A stretch of DNA of 64,000 bases, taken from assembly GCA_012103255.1 (NCBI GenBank), contig WLXD01000005.1, positions 1 through 64,000 on the forward strand, written 5' to 3'. Origin of the DNA: Acidobacteriota bacterium. Lineage in GTDB: Bacteria; Acidobacteriota; UBA890; WLXD01. The translations under genes were made by a program, and so were the position numbers. Shown here in pieces: positions 35,002 to 45,153 of the stretch (positions within the stretch are counted from its first letter, which is position 1; the number at the start of each line of letters is the position of its first letter). The notes below the pieces were generated by a model. That model searched no databases, was not told the DNA's origin, and was given only the letters and a program-made list of their open reading frames with translations.

Positions 35002-37689
35002 CGGGGGCGGGGCTCTACCGGCGTGCGTTGGCGATGCTGCCTGCCGGACTGCGGCGTGACTTTGGCGACGAAATGGTTTAGGTTGCTTGAGGATCGAATC
35101 ACGGCCGCACGTGGCCCGATCGCACGGGCGTGGGTGCTTTGCGGGGCGTTTGCGGACGTCGCTCAGCAGGCCGTCGCCGCGCGGAGGACGGCCCCTCGCC
35201 GTCGAACCTCGCTCAGGAGTCGAGCCGAGGCGCTTGCAGCTGACGTTGGCTTTGGTTGGCGGCAGCTCGTGAAGAACCGGGCGACATCGTTAGCGGCCGT
35301 TCTGTCGCTGGCGCTCGCAATCGGGGCGTGCACCTCGGCTTTCATGCTGATCGATGCGCTGCTGCTTCGCCCTCTGCCGATCAGCGAGCCGGGGCGCCTG
35401 CACCTGGTCTCCTACGAGAGTGACCTGCGTGGCGACGTGGACCGCTGGGACAGTGGCTCGTACACGCTGTTCGGACGCATGCGGGCGGCGGTAGAGGGTG
35501 ATGCCGAGGTGATCGCGATCTCGCCATCGTGGCGCCGCGAACTCAAGTATTCGGGCTCGCAAGAAACTGAGACGCCGTATCTTCTGCGAGCTTCGGGGGA
35601 AATGTTCGCGGCGTTTGGGCTCCAACCGACGCTCGGCCGACTCCTCACGGTCAACGACGACATAACGGCTCGTGAGCACCCATTCGCAGTGATCTCCGAG
35701 GCCTATTGGGCGCAGCGGTTCGGACGCGACACTGATGTGCTTGGACGGAAGTTCAGCATGGACGGGGACACGTTTGAGATCGTCGGCGTGGTCGAGGCGC
35801 CATTCGTCGGAGTCGAGCCGGGGATCCAGACGGACGTCTTCATCTCCACGATGATGGGGCGTGAGGTCCACAACATTCTTCAGAACGGTCTGCGGACATT
35901 CATTCGACTCGGACCCGGCGTTGCGGCCGGAGGGGTGTGGGACCGCCTCGATGTTGCGTGGCGTCGCTTCGAGGAAGAGAAGCGGGACTTCCTGCACAGT
36001 TCCCGTGCCGGGCTCCGCGAGGAGCGTCTCGAGGCGTCCAGGCTGCGTCTGACGCCAGTCGCCGCGGGCGTGTCGGAGCTGCAGCGTGCGTTCGGCCGTC
36101 CGTTGATGATCCTCGGGGTTCTCGTGAGCCTGGTGCTCCTCATCAGCTGCGCAAACGTGGCCAATCTCGTGACGGCACAGGCCAGTACACGCGGCCGTGA
36201 TCTGGCCGTGCGCGTGGCGATCGGTGCGCGACGTGCGCGGCTCGTGCAGCTTGCGCTCGCCGAGAACACGTTGTTGGCCCTCTTCGCCACGGCTCTGGGC
36301 GCGGGGTTCGCCGCGGGGGCAGCGCCCGTGGTGGTCGACATGCTGAGTCCGCGCGGGGCGCCAATTCGACTCGCGTTGTCGCCCGACGCCCGTGTGCTGG
36401 GCTTTAGCCTCGTCATGGCGCTGACCGTTACGCTGTTCTTCGGTGTCGCGCCCGCTTTGAGGGCCTCCGGCGTCGACCCTTCGCGGGCGCTGAAAGCGGC
36501 GGTCGGTCGCGTAACTCGACATCGATCAATGCGCACTCTGGTCGCTGCGCAAGTTGCCTTCTGTTTTGTCGTTTTGTTTGTCGCGGGGCTTTTCGTGGCG
36601 ACATTCGCTGGTCTCGACGGCATTCCGATGGGCTTCTCGTCCGACGGAGTCCTCGCCGTTTCGCTGCGCACGCAGCCAGCGCAGCAGCCGGCAGCGTGGG
36701 ATGAGCTAGGAGAGCGACTACGCGGCGTGCCCGGAGTGGAGGCCGTTGCCTTCTCGGGCTGGCCGCTGCTCAGCGGGTCGAGCACCAACACGGAGATTGC
36801 TGCTGAAGGCGAAGTGGTGCGCTCGGAGACTCTCACCGAGCTTCTGTGTGTTTCTACGGAATGGATCTCGGTGATGCAGATCAGGTTGCTCGATGGAACC
36901 GATATTCGCGAAGATGACGTCTGGCCGGGCGTGGCGATCGTCAACGAGGCCTTTGCGCGCGAGTACGCCGGGGGTGAGAGTCCGGTTGGGGAGCGATACG
37001 ACAGGGTTGCCGTTGACGGCAACCGGAACACGTTCCGCGTGGCCGGACTGGTGAGCGACGTTCGCTACCTGGGGCTCCGCGGCCCCACAGCGCCCGCCGC
37101 CTACATTCCGTGTCGTTCGCGGACTGCGGCGGGAGATCTAAGCGCGCGTTCGTTCGGAGCCTTCATGGTGCGCACCGAAGCTCGCGAGCCGCTGGCCTTG
37201 GCACCGTTTCTGGAACAAGCAGTTGGCGAGGCGCAAGGCTTCCGAGTCCGCGACGTGAGGACCCAGGCTGAGATCGTTGATCGGCACACTGTGCGCGAGC
37301 GACTCCTCGCGACCCTGGGGATCTTTTTCGCCCTGGTGGCGGTGGTGCTCGCCGGTATCGGGCTCGCGGGGGTGCTCCACTACTCGGTCTTGCAGCGCCG
37401 CCGGGAAATCGGCATCCGCGTTGCCCTGGGAGCTTCGCGATCGAGCATCGCGCAGCGGACCGTCCACGGCGTTCTCGGCATGGTTCTGGTTGGGCTGCCC
37501 ATCGGAGTCGCTCTGGGGCTCGCCGTCGTCAGCTGGATCGAATCGTTGCTCTACGGGGTTTCGGGAACCGACACTGCATCCATCGTCATGCCGTGCGCGA
37601 CGATTCTGGGGTTGGCTCTGTTGGCGAGCCTGCCGGGTGTCGCCCAGGGGCTCCGTGTTGATCCGGCGAGGACTCTGCGCGAAGAGTGA
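34998..37689 (+). CDS. ADOP-family FtsX/MacB-like permease, N-terminal frameshift
   Basis: A roughly 897-residue ABC-transporter permease of the acidobacterial ADOP type, formed by duplicated MacB-PCD and FtsX units without a fused ATPase. The original start is at 34998 (ATG overlapping the PadR stop): LYRRALAMLPAGLRRDFGDEM, then the frame breaks at TTT 35077-35079 and resumes as RLLEDRITAARGP. Removing one T gives a continuous protein. Then come a first TM (SLAAVLSLALAIGACTSAF), the periplasmic MacB domain, FtsX helices around residues 365-500, a second periplasmic domain and a final FtsX set (LLATLGIFFALVAVVLAGIGL). As sequenced, translation could start at 35023 without the N-terminal domain. 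Export of an amphipathic compound is predicted. Confidence 0.88.
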
Positions 37690-37707
37690 TCGCGAGTGTT
37701 GTCGGTC

Positions 37708-39345
37708 CTACCTGCCGAACCGGTCGCCGAAGAAGTCGCCCTCGTTCCAGGTTGGACGGGCGTCGTCGGTAGCGATGCGGTAGCCGATACGAACGCTTGC
37801 TCGGACGAAGCGTAGAGCGGTGTCCCAGTGGATCGGCGTTGATGTCAGATCGTCCGAAGGCTTGTGGTAATGCTCGGCGGTGAAAGCGTCGATCACTTCG
37901 CGTCCATCGATGTTTGGGTCGGATGACCCGATGCTCTCTGCCAGGTAGAGCGACGGGATGCCCTGGCGAACGAACGAGTACTGGTCGCTGCGGATGAAGT
38001 AGACCTCTTCCGGATAGGGGTCTGGCGTGTAGGTGAAGCCCTCGTAGCCAGCCTCGGTGGTCATCAGCTCTTCGAGCGAGGAGTGCTCGGCGCCGTAGCC
38101 GGTGACGGTGTTGAGAGGAAAAAACACGAGAGGCATATCGAGGTTGACGCTCGCCACAATGCCCTCGGCCGGCACGGTGGGATTCTGAGCGAAGTAGTCG
38201 GAGCCGAGGAGACTCCATTCCTCGCCGGTGACTGCGACGAACACGAGCGATCGCCGGGGTCCGTCAGGGAGTGCGGCCAGTGCGCGCGCGGTCTCGAGCA
38301 TCATCGCAACACCGAGTGCGTTGTCCCACATGCCGTTGTAGATGGCGTCGCCGTCTACCGGTTCACCCGTGCCGAGAGCGTCGAGGTGCGACGAGTACAC
38401 GACATGCTCGTCGCCCAGCTCCGGGTCTGTGCCCGGCAGAATCCCGACAACGTTCGGGCTGGTCAGCCGCTCGTGTTCTGAACGGCGGTAGAGGGTGGCT
38501 TCGATGTTGAGCGGCAGCGAAGCCACCTCGGCGTTGTCTGCGGCCTGGCTTGCCTGGCCGAACGTCACCGGAGCCTGCGCGAACAGTCGCTGCGAGCCGC
38601 TCTGGCTCAGCCGCGCATGGCCCTCGATCTCGGGGAGAAAGTCCGCGATCTGGCCGTCGACCCCGACCCATGACAGCTCGAACGGTTCGATGGATCCCTC
38701 GAGGTTGGTGCTTGAGCTGAGGCGGATGAGCCCGACGGCACCGCGCCGCGCGAGTTCCTCCGCCTTGGTACGACTGGACGAGTAGTGGGCCCGCTCGGTG
38801 GACGGGAAACTCGACGGCGCGCCGCCGAACATGGCAACGATACGCCCGGTGACATCGACACTGTCGTAGTCGGAGTACCCGAGCTCTGGCGCATGGACTC
38901 CGAAGCCCACGTAGACAACTTCGGCCTGGATACGGTTCTCGGCGCGCTCGGGGTCCGCATAGACGATCGCGTCCTCGATCCATCGCAGGTCTTCTTGGCC
39001 GCTCATCGTGTGCAGAGTCACGCCGGAGGCCGACGCGTCCAGAGTGCGCCTGATCATCGGCACCGGCTGCATCCATCCATCGGTTCCGCCTGGCTCGAGA
39101 CCCATGGCGGCAAACTGTTGGGCCACAAACTGGGCGGCATCGTCGTAGCCGGCGGTACCGGTCAGACGGCCCTGGCGCTCATCCGCTGCCAGGTAGTCGA
39201 TCGAGGCTTGGATCGCATCACGCGAAACCACTGCTAGCGCGGTCTCGACCGTGTTCCCCTGGGGCGCGCAGCTAGCGGCGACCGTCGCCAGGAACAGGAG
39301 GCACCACGTCGCTCGGCGGCTCTGGTCCGTGCGTGAGCGCCTCAC
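37708..39345 (-). CDS. M28-family aminopeptidase lipoprotein with PA domain
   Basis: 545 residues. The GTG at 39345 overlaps the stop of the upstream ornithine cyclodeaminase homologue (GTGA). The lipobox AASC (Cys26) makes it a lipoprotein. Residues 30-150 and 160-300 contain an N-terminal region and a PA-like insertion (RRGAVGLIRLSS). The M28 zinc site: SSHLDALG (H and D ligands), MWDNALGVAMML (bridging D), VTGEEWSLLG (catalytic E and ligand E), SVNLDMPL and EHYHKPSDD. All zinc ligands appear present, so it should remove N-terminal residues from extracellular peptides. It follows the cyclodeaminase gene in the same operon and converges with the ADOP permease. Confidence 0.9.
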   Translation of the reverse strand: MRRSRTDQSRRATWCLLFLATVAASCAPQGNTVETALAVVSRDAIQASIDYLAADERQGRLTGTAGYDDAAQFVAQQFAAMGLEPGGTDGWMQPVPMIRRTLDASASGVTLHTMSGQEDLRWIEDAIVYADPERAENRIQAEVVYVGFGVHAPELGYSDYDSVDVTGRIVAMFGGAPSSFPSTERAHYSSSRTKAEELARRGAVGLIRLSSSTNLEGSIEPFELSWVGVDGQIADFLPEIEGHARLSQSGSQRLFAQAPVTFGQASQAADNAEVASLPLNIEATLYRRSEHERLTSPNVVGILPGTDPELGDEHVVYSSHLDALGTGEPVDGDAIYNGMWDNALGVAMMLETARALAALPDGPRRSLVFVAVTGEEWSLLGSDYFAQNPTVPAEGIVASVNLDMPLVFFPLNTVTGYGAEHSSLEELMTTEAGYEGFTYTPDPYPEEVYFIRSDQYSFVRQGIPSLYLAESIGSSDPNIDGREVIDAFTAEHYHKPSDDLTSTPIHWDTALRFVRASVRIGYRIATDDARPTWNEGDFFGDRFGR

Positions 39346-40325
39346 GACTCGATGATCCGGCCGAAGCCCTGCGCCCTGGCGGCCCTCACCGTCGCCTCGG
39401 CGATTGCCGCGTCCTGCACGCCGACGCCGGTCAGGTCGGCAACGGTGATCTGTTCCTCGGAGATGCGACCGGGCGCGTCTCCCGCGATGATCGTTCCGAG
39501 TTCGACGCAATCCTCGGCGCGGATCTGACCGGCCGCCACCGCGTGGTGGATCTCGCCGAGTTCGACGCACTGCGAGATCCGATCGGCGACGACAAGGTCG
39601 GCGCGTCCGAGTACTTCGACTTCGACCTCCTGCTTCTTGGGCCCGTCAGAGCCGACGGCCGTGATGTGCGTGCCGGGTCCGATCCATTCGCTCCGCACTA
39701 GGGGTTCGCGGGCCACAGTCACAGTGAGAACCATGTTGGCGCCGCGTACAGCGTCTTCGATGTCCGGCACCGCGGTCACGGGCACGCCGAGCTTGTCGCT
39801 CATCTCGGTGGCGCAAGCGACGGCGCGTTCGGGTGTTCGATTCCAGATCGACACTTCGGGAATGTCTCGCACGCAGGCGAGCGCTTCGAGTTGCATGCGC
39901 GCCTGCATTCCAGCGCCGATCACCGCAACGCGATTGATCTGTTGTGGTGCAAGACGGCGCGCGGCCACCGCACCGGCGGCGCCGGTGCGCACATCGCTGA
40001 GGTATCCCATATCGAAGAGCAGTCCCGTGACCTGTCCGTTGACGGCGTCGAACACCACGACAATTCCGTTGGCCATGGGCAACCCGAGCTGCGGGTTCTG
40101 GTAGAAGCCGCTCACCAGCTTGAACGCGAAGCTGTCGGCACCGTGGATATGGGCTCCCTTAACGTGAATCTCGGCTTCAACCGCGTCGATATCGAGGCCG
40201 ATCGGCGGCGGCAGCGTGACTTCGCCCCGGCCTAGCGCAGCGAACGCTCCCTCGACGGCGTCGATGGCCGTCGGCATGTCGATGCTGTCGCGAACTTCCT
40301 GTGCGGTGAGAAACAGCATGCCCAT
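39342..40325 (-). CDS. Ornithine cyclodeaminase/mu-crystallin-family protein
   Basis: A 327-residue NAD(P)-binding enzyme of the OCD/mu-crystallin family, which includes ornithine cyclodeaminase, alanine dehydrogenase and pyrroline-2-carboxylate reductase. Rossmann fold: VAVIGAGMQARMQLEALAC (residues about 129-147). KLVSGFYQNP near residue 71 holds the substrate-contacting lysine, and AVGSDGPKKQEVE and ADRISQCVELGEIHHAV are further family blocks. The start is the ATG at 40325 (MGMLFLTAQEV); twenty upstream residues are rejected. The specific substrate cannot be told. It is translationally coupled to a secreted M28 peptidase, suggesting amino-acid catabolism, and is divergent from an SDR gene 95 nt away. 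Confidence 0.88.
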   Translation of the reverse strand: MGMLFLTAQEVRDSIDMPTAIDAVEGAFAALGRGEVTLPPPIGLDIDAVEAEIHVKGAHIHGADSFAFKLVSGFYQNPQLGLPMANGIVVVFDAVNGQVTGLLFDMGYLSDVRTGAAGAVAARRLAPQQINRVAVIGAGMQARMQLEALACVRDIPEVSIWNRTPERAVACATEMSDKLGVPVTAVPDIEDAVRGANMVLTVTVAREPLVRSEWIGPGTHITAVGSDGPKKQEVEVEVLGRADLVVADRISQCVELGEIHHAVAAGQIRAEDCVELGTIIAGDAPGRISEEQITVADLTGVGVQDAAIAEATVRAARAQGFGRIIES

Positions 40326-40420
40326 GACTCTTGCTCCGTGCGGGAAAGGGAGGCAGTGGTACCACATGCGATACTGCCCGGCCACCAGATCGGCAACCGT
40401 TACAGACCGGAGGAACGCCC

Positions 40421-41176
40421 ATGGCAGGAGTGGACGGGCACGTGGCCCTGGTCACCGGTGCGGGGCGCGGGATCGGCAAGGCGACCACCGAACTGCTGCT
40501 CCAGCGCGGCGCTCGTGTGATGGCGGTATCTCGATCAGAGAACGAGCTTACGACTCTCGGCACGGACTATCTGGTGGCGGACCTGTCAACGGCCGACGGC
40601 TGCGCCCGGGCTGTAGACGAGACCCAAGGTCGCCTGGGCCCGATCGAAGTATTGGTGTGCAATCACGGTGTGGGGTCCGCCCACGAGCGCGTGCTCTGGG
40701 AACAGGATCCCGAAACCTGGGCGCAGGCGATGCGCGTGAATCTCGACGGGCCGTTTCACCTCACCCGCGCGATTCTCGCTGGAATGGTGGAGGTCGGCTA
40801 CGGACGCATGGTCTTCACGAGTTCCACCGCCGGCCGTATCGCAGAGCAGGCGGGGAGCGCCTACAACGCCTCCAAGCACGGACTCCTGGGACTGATGCGT
40901 TCGGTCGCACAGGATGGTGGAGCGTTCGGTGTTACCGCCAATGCCGTGCTGCCGGGGTGGGTTCGCACCGAGATGGCCGAGCGTTCGGCACGAGCCGAGT
41001 CCGAAGCCAGCGGCAAGACAGTTGAGCAGGTGTGGGAAGAGCGCGACGCGCTGTATCCGCCGAACCGCGTGGTCACCCCGATCGAGGTGGCCCACGTGAT
41101 CGCATTCCTCGCCTCGGAGGAGTCGCGCGGTATGAGCGGTCAGGCCATCACCGTCGCGCTCGGCGCCGAGGTCTGA
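40421..41176 (+). CDS. Short-chain dehydrogenase/reductase
   Basis: A 251-residue classical SDR, NAD(P)-dependent. The cofactor motif TGAGRGIGKAT (about residue 13), the structural CNHGVG motif, the catalytic Ser in FTSSTAG and the YNASK motif with Tyr and Lys are all present, as is PGWVRTEM. The C-terminus follows FabG-like SDRs (GMSGQAITVALGAEV). GGAGG precedes the ATG by a normal distance. The substrate is unknown. The 3' end overlaps the convergent APC permease by 29 bases. Being divergent from the cyclodeaminase-M28 operon, it may share its control region. Confidence 0.93.
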   Translation: MAGVDGHVALVTGAGRGIGKATTELLLQRGARVMAVSRSENELTTLGTDYLVADLSTADGCARAVDETQGRLGPIEVLVCNHGVGSAHERVLWEQDPETWAQAMRVNLDGPFHLTRAILAGMVEVGYGRMVFTSSTAGRIAEQAGSAYNASKHGLLGLMRSVAQDGGAFGVTANAVLPGWVRTEMAERSARAESEASGKTVEQVWEERDALYPPNRVVTPIEVAHVIAFLASEESRGMSGQAITVALGAEV

Positions 41177-42479
41177 TCACGTAGTAGGCGGCGGAGACCG
41201 CGATCAGCACGCCGACGCTCGCGGACTCCGCGAGCGGGAGTTGCATCAGGAGCCACCCCACGATCGCGGCGCCCAGCAACGGGATCGTTGGGCCGAGCGG
41301 CAGGGTGAATTCGTGAGCGGCGGGGAGTCCGTCGCGTGACCGAAGTCGCAGCACGGCGAGAATCACGCCGAGATCGATGAGCAGCAAGGAGCCCGTCGCG
41401 ACGGCAGCCAGGTAGGTGAACGTGCCGCTAAGCGCCAGCGCGATCACCACAGACGCGAAGAAGATGATCGCGACATGCGGCGTCCGGTAGCGCGGATGAA
41501 CGCGCCCCAGCGCACCGGGGAGCGAGCCGTCCCGGGCCGCTGCGAAGATCACTCGGGGCACACCCAGCATGTCTCCGCTCACGGCCCCGTATATCGAGAA
41601 GACGAGCCCGACGAGTAGAAGCTGGCCGCCCCATTGGCCGAATACTTCGGTGGCAACCGCGGTGAGCGGAGCATCGATCTGATCCGCGAGCCCGTCGCCC
41701 AGCACGCCCTGGGCGACCGTCTGAAGGCCAATGTAAAGCACGAGCAGGCATCCGATGCCGAGGGCTAGCCCGAGCGGCACCGTCCGGGCTGGTCTCTTGA
41801 TCTCGCCACTGGCGCTGAGGGCGCCCTCCGCGCCACTGAAAGCGAAGAACAGAATGATTGCGCCTGCTCCGATCTCGGCCATCGACGGCCACGAACCGAT
41901 GACCAGGTGGTCAGCCTGGATCACGAAGAGGCCAACGACCAACAAGAGGAGGAGCGGTACTAGCTTGGCGATCGTGTTGAAGACATACAGGCGCTTGCCA
42001 GATTCGACGCCGCGGATGTTGACCACGGCGAGAAAAGCCAGGATCGAGATGGTGAAGAGCGCTCGCGGAAGGGGCTCGGTGAGGATCGGCGCCACGGTGC
42101 CGAGCACGTCGATCATGGCCACGGTGATCGCAGCATCGGCGGCCGCCGAGTAGCCCAGCCAGAACAGCATCGAAGCGACGAACCCGATGAAGGGCCCGAA
42201 GGCGTCCTCGACATAGGCGTAGCTACCGCCACTCCGTACAACGCGGCTGCCGACTTCCGCGAAACAGAGAAAGACAAGGGCAACGGCCACGGAGCAGACG
42301 AGATAAGCCAGAATCGCCGCCGAGCCGAGTTCCGCGGCGATCACGCCCGGTAGCACAAAGATCCCGCCGCCCACGACGAGGTTCACGACCGCCAGGCCGA
42401 GTGCGAAGGGGCCAATCGCACGAACGAGTCCCTCGCGGTTCGTCGTTGGCTCCGAGGCTGCGGGCTCTACTGGGTCCAT
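41148..42479 (-). CDS. APC-superfamily amino-acid permease
   Basis: A 443-residue permease with about 12 helices. The TM1 motif GGGIFVLPGVIAAELG (residues about 37-52) is the glycine-rich substrate site of the LeuT-like APC fold, and VVRSGGSYAYVEDAFGPFIGF is the conserved TM2-3 segment. The closest relatives are probably the basic or neutral amino-acid transporters of the APA family. It is followed by nothing on this strand for 100 kb-equivalent context (it converges with SDR). The gene upstream on the same strand encodes a metzincin. It is probably used to import amino acids freed by secreted peptidases encoded nearby, an inference from context. Confidence 0.9.
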   Translation of the reverse strand: MDPVEPAASEPTTNREGLVRAIGPFALGLAVVNLVVGGGIFVLPGVIAAELGSAAILAYLVCSVAVALVFLCFAEVGSRVVRSGGSYAYVEDAFGPFIGFVASMLFWLGYSAAADAAITVAMIDVLGTVAPILTEPLPRALFTISILAFLAVVNIRGVESGKRLYVFNTIAKLVPLLLLLVVGLFVIQADHLVIGSWPSMAEIGAGAIILFFAFSGAEGALSASGEIKRPARTVPLGLALGIGCLLVLYIGLQTVAQGVLGDGLADQIDAPLTAVATEVFGQWGGQLLLVGLVFSIYGAVSGDMLGVPRVIFAAARDGSLPGALGRVHPRYRTPHVAIIFFASVVIALALSGTFTYLAAVATGSLLLIDLGVILAVLRLRSRDGLPAAHEFTLPLGPTIPLLGAAIVGWLLMQLPLAESASVGVLIAVSAAYYVIRPRRRARR

Positions 42480-42542
42480 GGAGGGCGGAGAGTATACCTA
42501 GCCTATGGAATCGCACCAGAAAGCGGCCGCTAGACGGCGAAG

Positions 42543-44875
42543 CTACTCGATCCGGAAGATCCGCTCGCGCGATAGCGCGTTGAGATTCGAGTGAGTGCGT
42601 CCCGCCTCGACGGACCAGCGCCAGGTTCCTGCGGCAGCGAGCTGGGCGGCGTGAAGGAGCACGTCTTGGCTCCGGCGCACACCTCGACCGCCGTGAGGCG
42701 GTATTCGAACGTCTTGCGCGCCGCGCTGTTGGTGACCACGAGAAGGAACACGTTGGCGCGCTCCTCGGAGCGCCACCGGAATTCAGGCCGACTGCCTACT
42801 TTCGCGTTGTTGGCGGGCCCACGGAGCGCCGGCTTGCGGGGTAGGGCTGCGCGTTTGACGCGGAACGTTGAGGATTCCCATTTGCCTTCGCCCAGCTTGT
42901 TGCTGCCTCGGATGAACCATTCATAGGTGCCATCCCTGAGCGGTCCGGGACTGATGTTGTTTGCGGCGACAAAACAGTTCCCGCCGCGAATGCAGTGATC
43001 GTCGTCAGAGTAGGAGCGTCTGAAGATCTCGACGCCTTCATGCTCGACAGTCACCTCGTAGTCGACTGCTCCGGCGGTGCGAACCCACTGGAGGTCGGTT
43101 GCCGCGAGGCTGGAGAACAGGCGAGGGCGCAGCTGTTCGACCGATCCGGGTGGCGCCTGCGGCGCGATGACGTAGCGTCGGTCGGAGGTCGGACTGCTGT
43201 CGCCAAACTCGTTGCGGGCCAGCACCCGCGCGAAGTATTCGTCGGGAAACACGTTGCGCAGTTCGAGCGGTGACCGGTTCACCTCTAGCGTTTCCACGTC
43301 GCGCGCGCCGCGCGTGCTGCCGATCTCGACTACGTATTCCGTTGCCGGGTCTCGTGCGGTGACGTCGTCCCAGCTGAATGTGATCGTGTCGCCCTTCACC
43401 ACGGTATTGAAGCTCTTCGGTGTCGCGGGCGCTGAACCCGTGATTACGAAAGCCTTGTCCGCTGTCGCGGCACTCGTACCGCTCCCGTTCCTCGCCTTCA
43501 CCCTCGCGTAGTAGGTGCCGGTCGGTATGGAGTCGAACGACACCGTCGTGGACGTTGTGGTGGTCGCTGCGTAGTTCTTGCTGCCTGGCGATGTGCCGAC
43601 TTCGACGATGTATTCGTCGGCAGACGCGCCCGCGCCGGCACTCCAACTGAGTGTGGTTGTCGATCCGTCAACCACGGCTCCGAGCGAGGTAGGTGTCGAA
43701 GGGGCTCCGCCGCCGCCACCACCACCGCCGTCGTCGTCTCCGCCGCTGGTGTAGCGCAGTGCCGCGAGCGCGTCCTTGTCGTCGGCGTGCAAACTGGCGC
43801 CGCGTCCATCCCCGTGGATGAACGGATACATGAGAGCCTGACCGGTACCGGAGTGACCGATACCAACCGCGTGTCCGAATTCGTGGCCAAGAAGCTCCTC
43901 GGCGGCCTCCGAGTCCGACGCCAGGAAGCAGTCGATACCGTCCTGAACCACGATATCGGCAAAGGTGATGCGGGAGAACGTCACGCCGTCGACATCAAAC
44001 TTGGAGCCGTTGGTGTACACCGCCGCGAACGCCAGCGTCCCGCCGTCGGCGCAGCTAAACGAACCATCGATCTCGTCGCTGGGGTCCTCGTAGTAGACGG
44101 CGTTTGCACCGCCGCCGGAACTCACACCGATGTTGAGATCGCTTGCGGCGTTCAGGGCCCCGGCGCCGTTCTTTGCGGCCGAGGTGCCGCCGTCGCCCGC
44201 ACCGATCAACGTGCCCACAATCCCGAATGCGGGTGTGAACGTGTTCCAACGAGCCGGCGAACCGCCAAATTCGATCAGCGAGAAGCCCTCGACCCGGGAG
44301 TTAGGCACATCGTCAGCAAAGTAGCCGTCGATCGCCGTGCGTGCGCCGCGATCAAGGTCGCGGATCCAACGACCGAAGCGCTGGGCGTCACGTAGACCAA
44401 GCCAGCGTTCGCCGCCCGGTGCTCGGCTGCCAGTGAGCCGGTCTGCCTCCAGGTCAACTGCACGGAAGGCGATGTCGCGGCCGCCCAAGTTGCGAACGTG
44501 GAAAGCTCCGAGTTCCATCTGAACGAGGCGCAGGGATCCGTCGTCGCCCTGTCGCAGGAAGAGCAGAACCTCCTGCTCGATCGCGAGGCGCGGCGCGCTC
44601 GAGATCGTCAGCCTCGTCCCATCTGGCAACTCACCGCCAGGGACACGGAACACAAGCTGCCGTCGTGTTTGGCCTTTCCATGCTCTTTCGACGCGCAGCA
44701 CGAAGTCAGTGGCCGGCACGCCATCCTCAACACGAACGGTCTGTCGGCTGATCACTCCCTGCACAACGAGTTCAGCGCGAGCAGCCAGGGAACCGTCGGC
44801 GATGGGCGCAAACGTGTGCGCGCCAGCTCGCGTGGCCGATGCGAACATCAGACAAGCGCAGACGACCGCCGTCAC
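42543..44875 (-). CDS. Secreted metzincin with fibronectin type III repeats, C-terminal frameshift
   Basis: About 777 residues. After a probable signal peptide (VTAVVCACLMFASATRAGAH) come an N-terminal beta-rich domain, then the catalytic domain with HEFGHAVGIGH (about residue 331, full HExxHxxGxxH) and MYPF as Met-turn, as in matrixins/M10-12. An acidic glycine-rich linker (GGDDDGGGGGGG) leads to three Fn3-like repeats (residues about 390-700). Near 42633 the frame shifts: the long frame ends in low-complexity sequence, whereas the next frame continues the last domain (AGTWRWSVEAGRTHSNLNA) to a stop at 42543. Losing one base explains this. The GTG 44875 start is uncertain. Confidence 0.8.
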
Positions 44876-45153
44876 GCAGCGCCAGGCCGTCGTTGAACCC
44901 CGGACCTCAGCGTCCTGGGGACCGGAATCGAACCGTCGAGAGTTTCTGCACACGATGGCACCGAGGCTAGCGCTTGGGAGTCGGGGAATCTACCGGTGAT
45001 TGCCATGCGACATCCTTGAGCGGCCAGGGAAGTCCTCGTTCCTCGCGCCGTGATTTCCTGTTGTTTCCTGTGTCGGCCGGAAGCAACGAAAGGCGGTCGC
45101 ATTCGTATGCTTAAGCGAGCTGATTTGGAGTTTCGTCCCCTGGAGCGGTGCTA

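Noticed and set aside
35290-36522. A 410-codon minus-strand frame
   Set aside because: Shadow of the ADOP permease; Arg/Gln/His-rich without motifs.
44895-44945. tRNA-like sequence (T-arm GGTTCGATTCC) upstream of the metzincin gene
   Set aside because: No matching acceptor, D or anticodon arms could be folded around it; possibly a tRNA remnant but not supportable.
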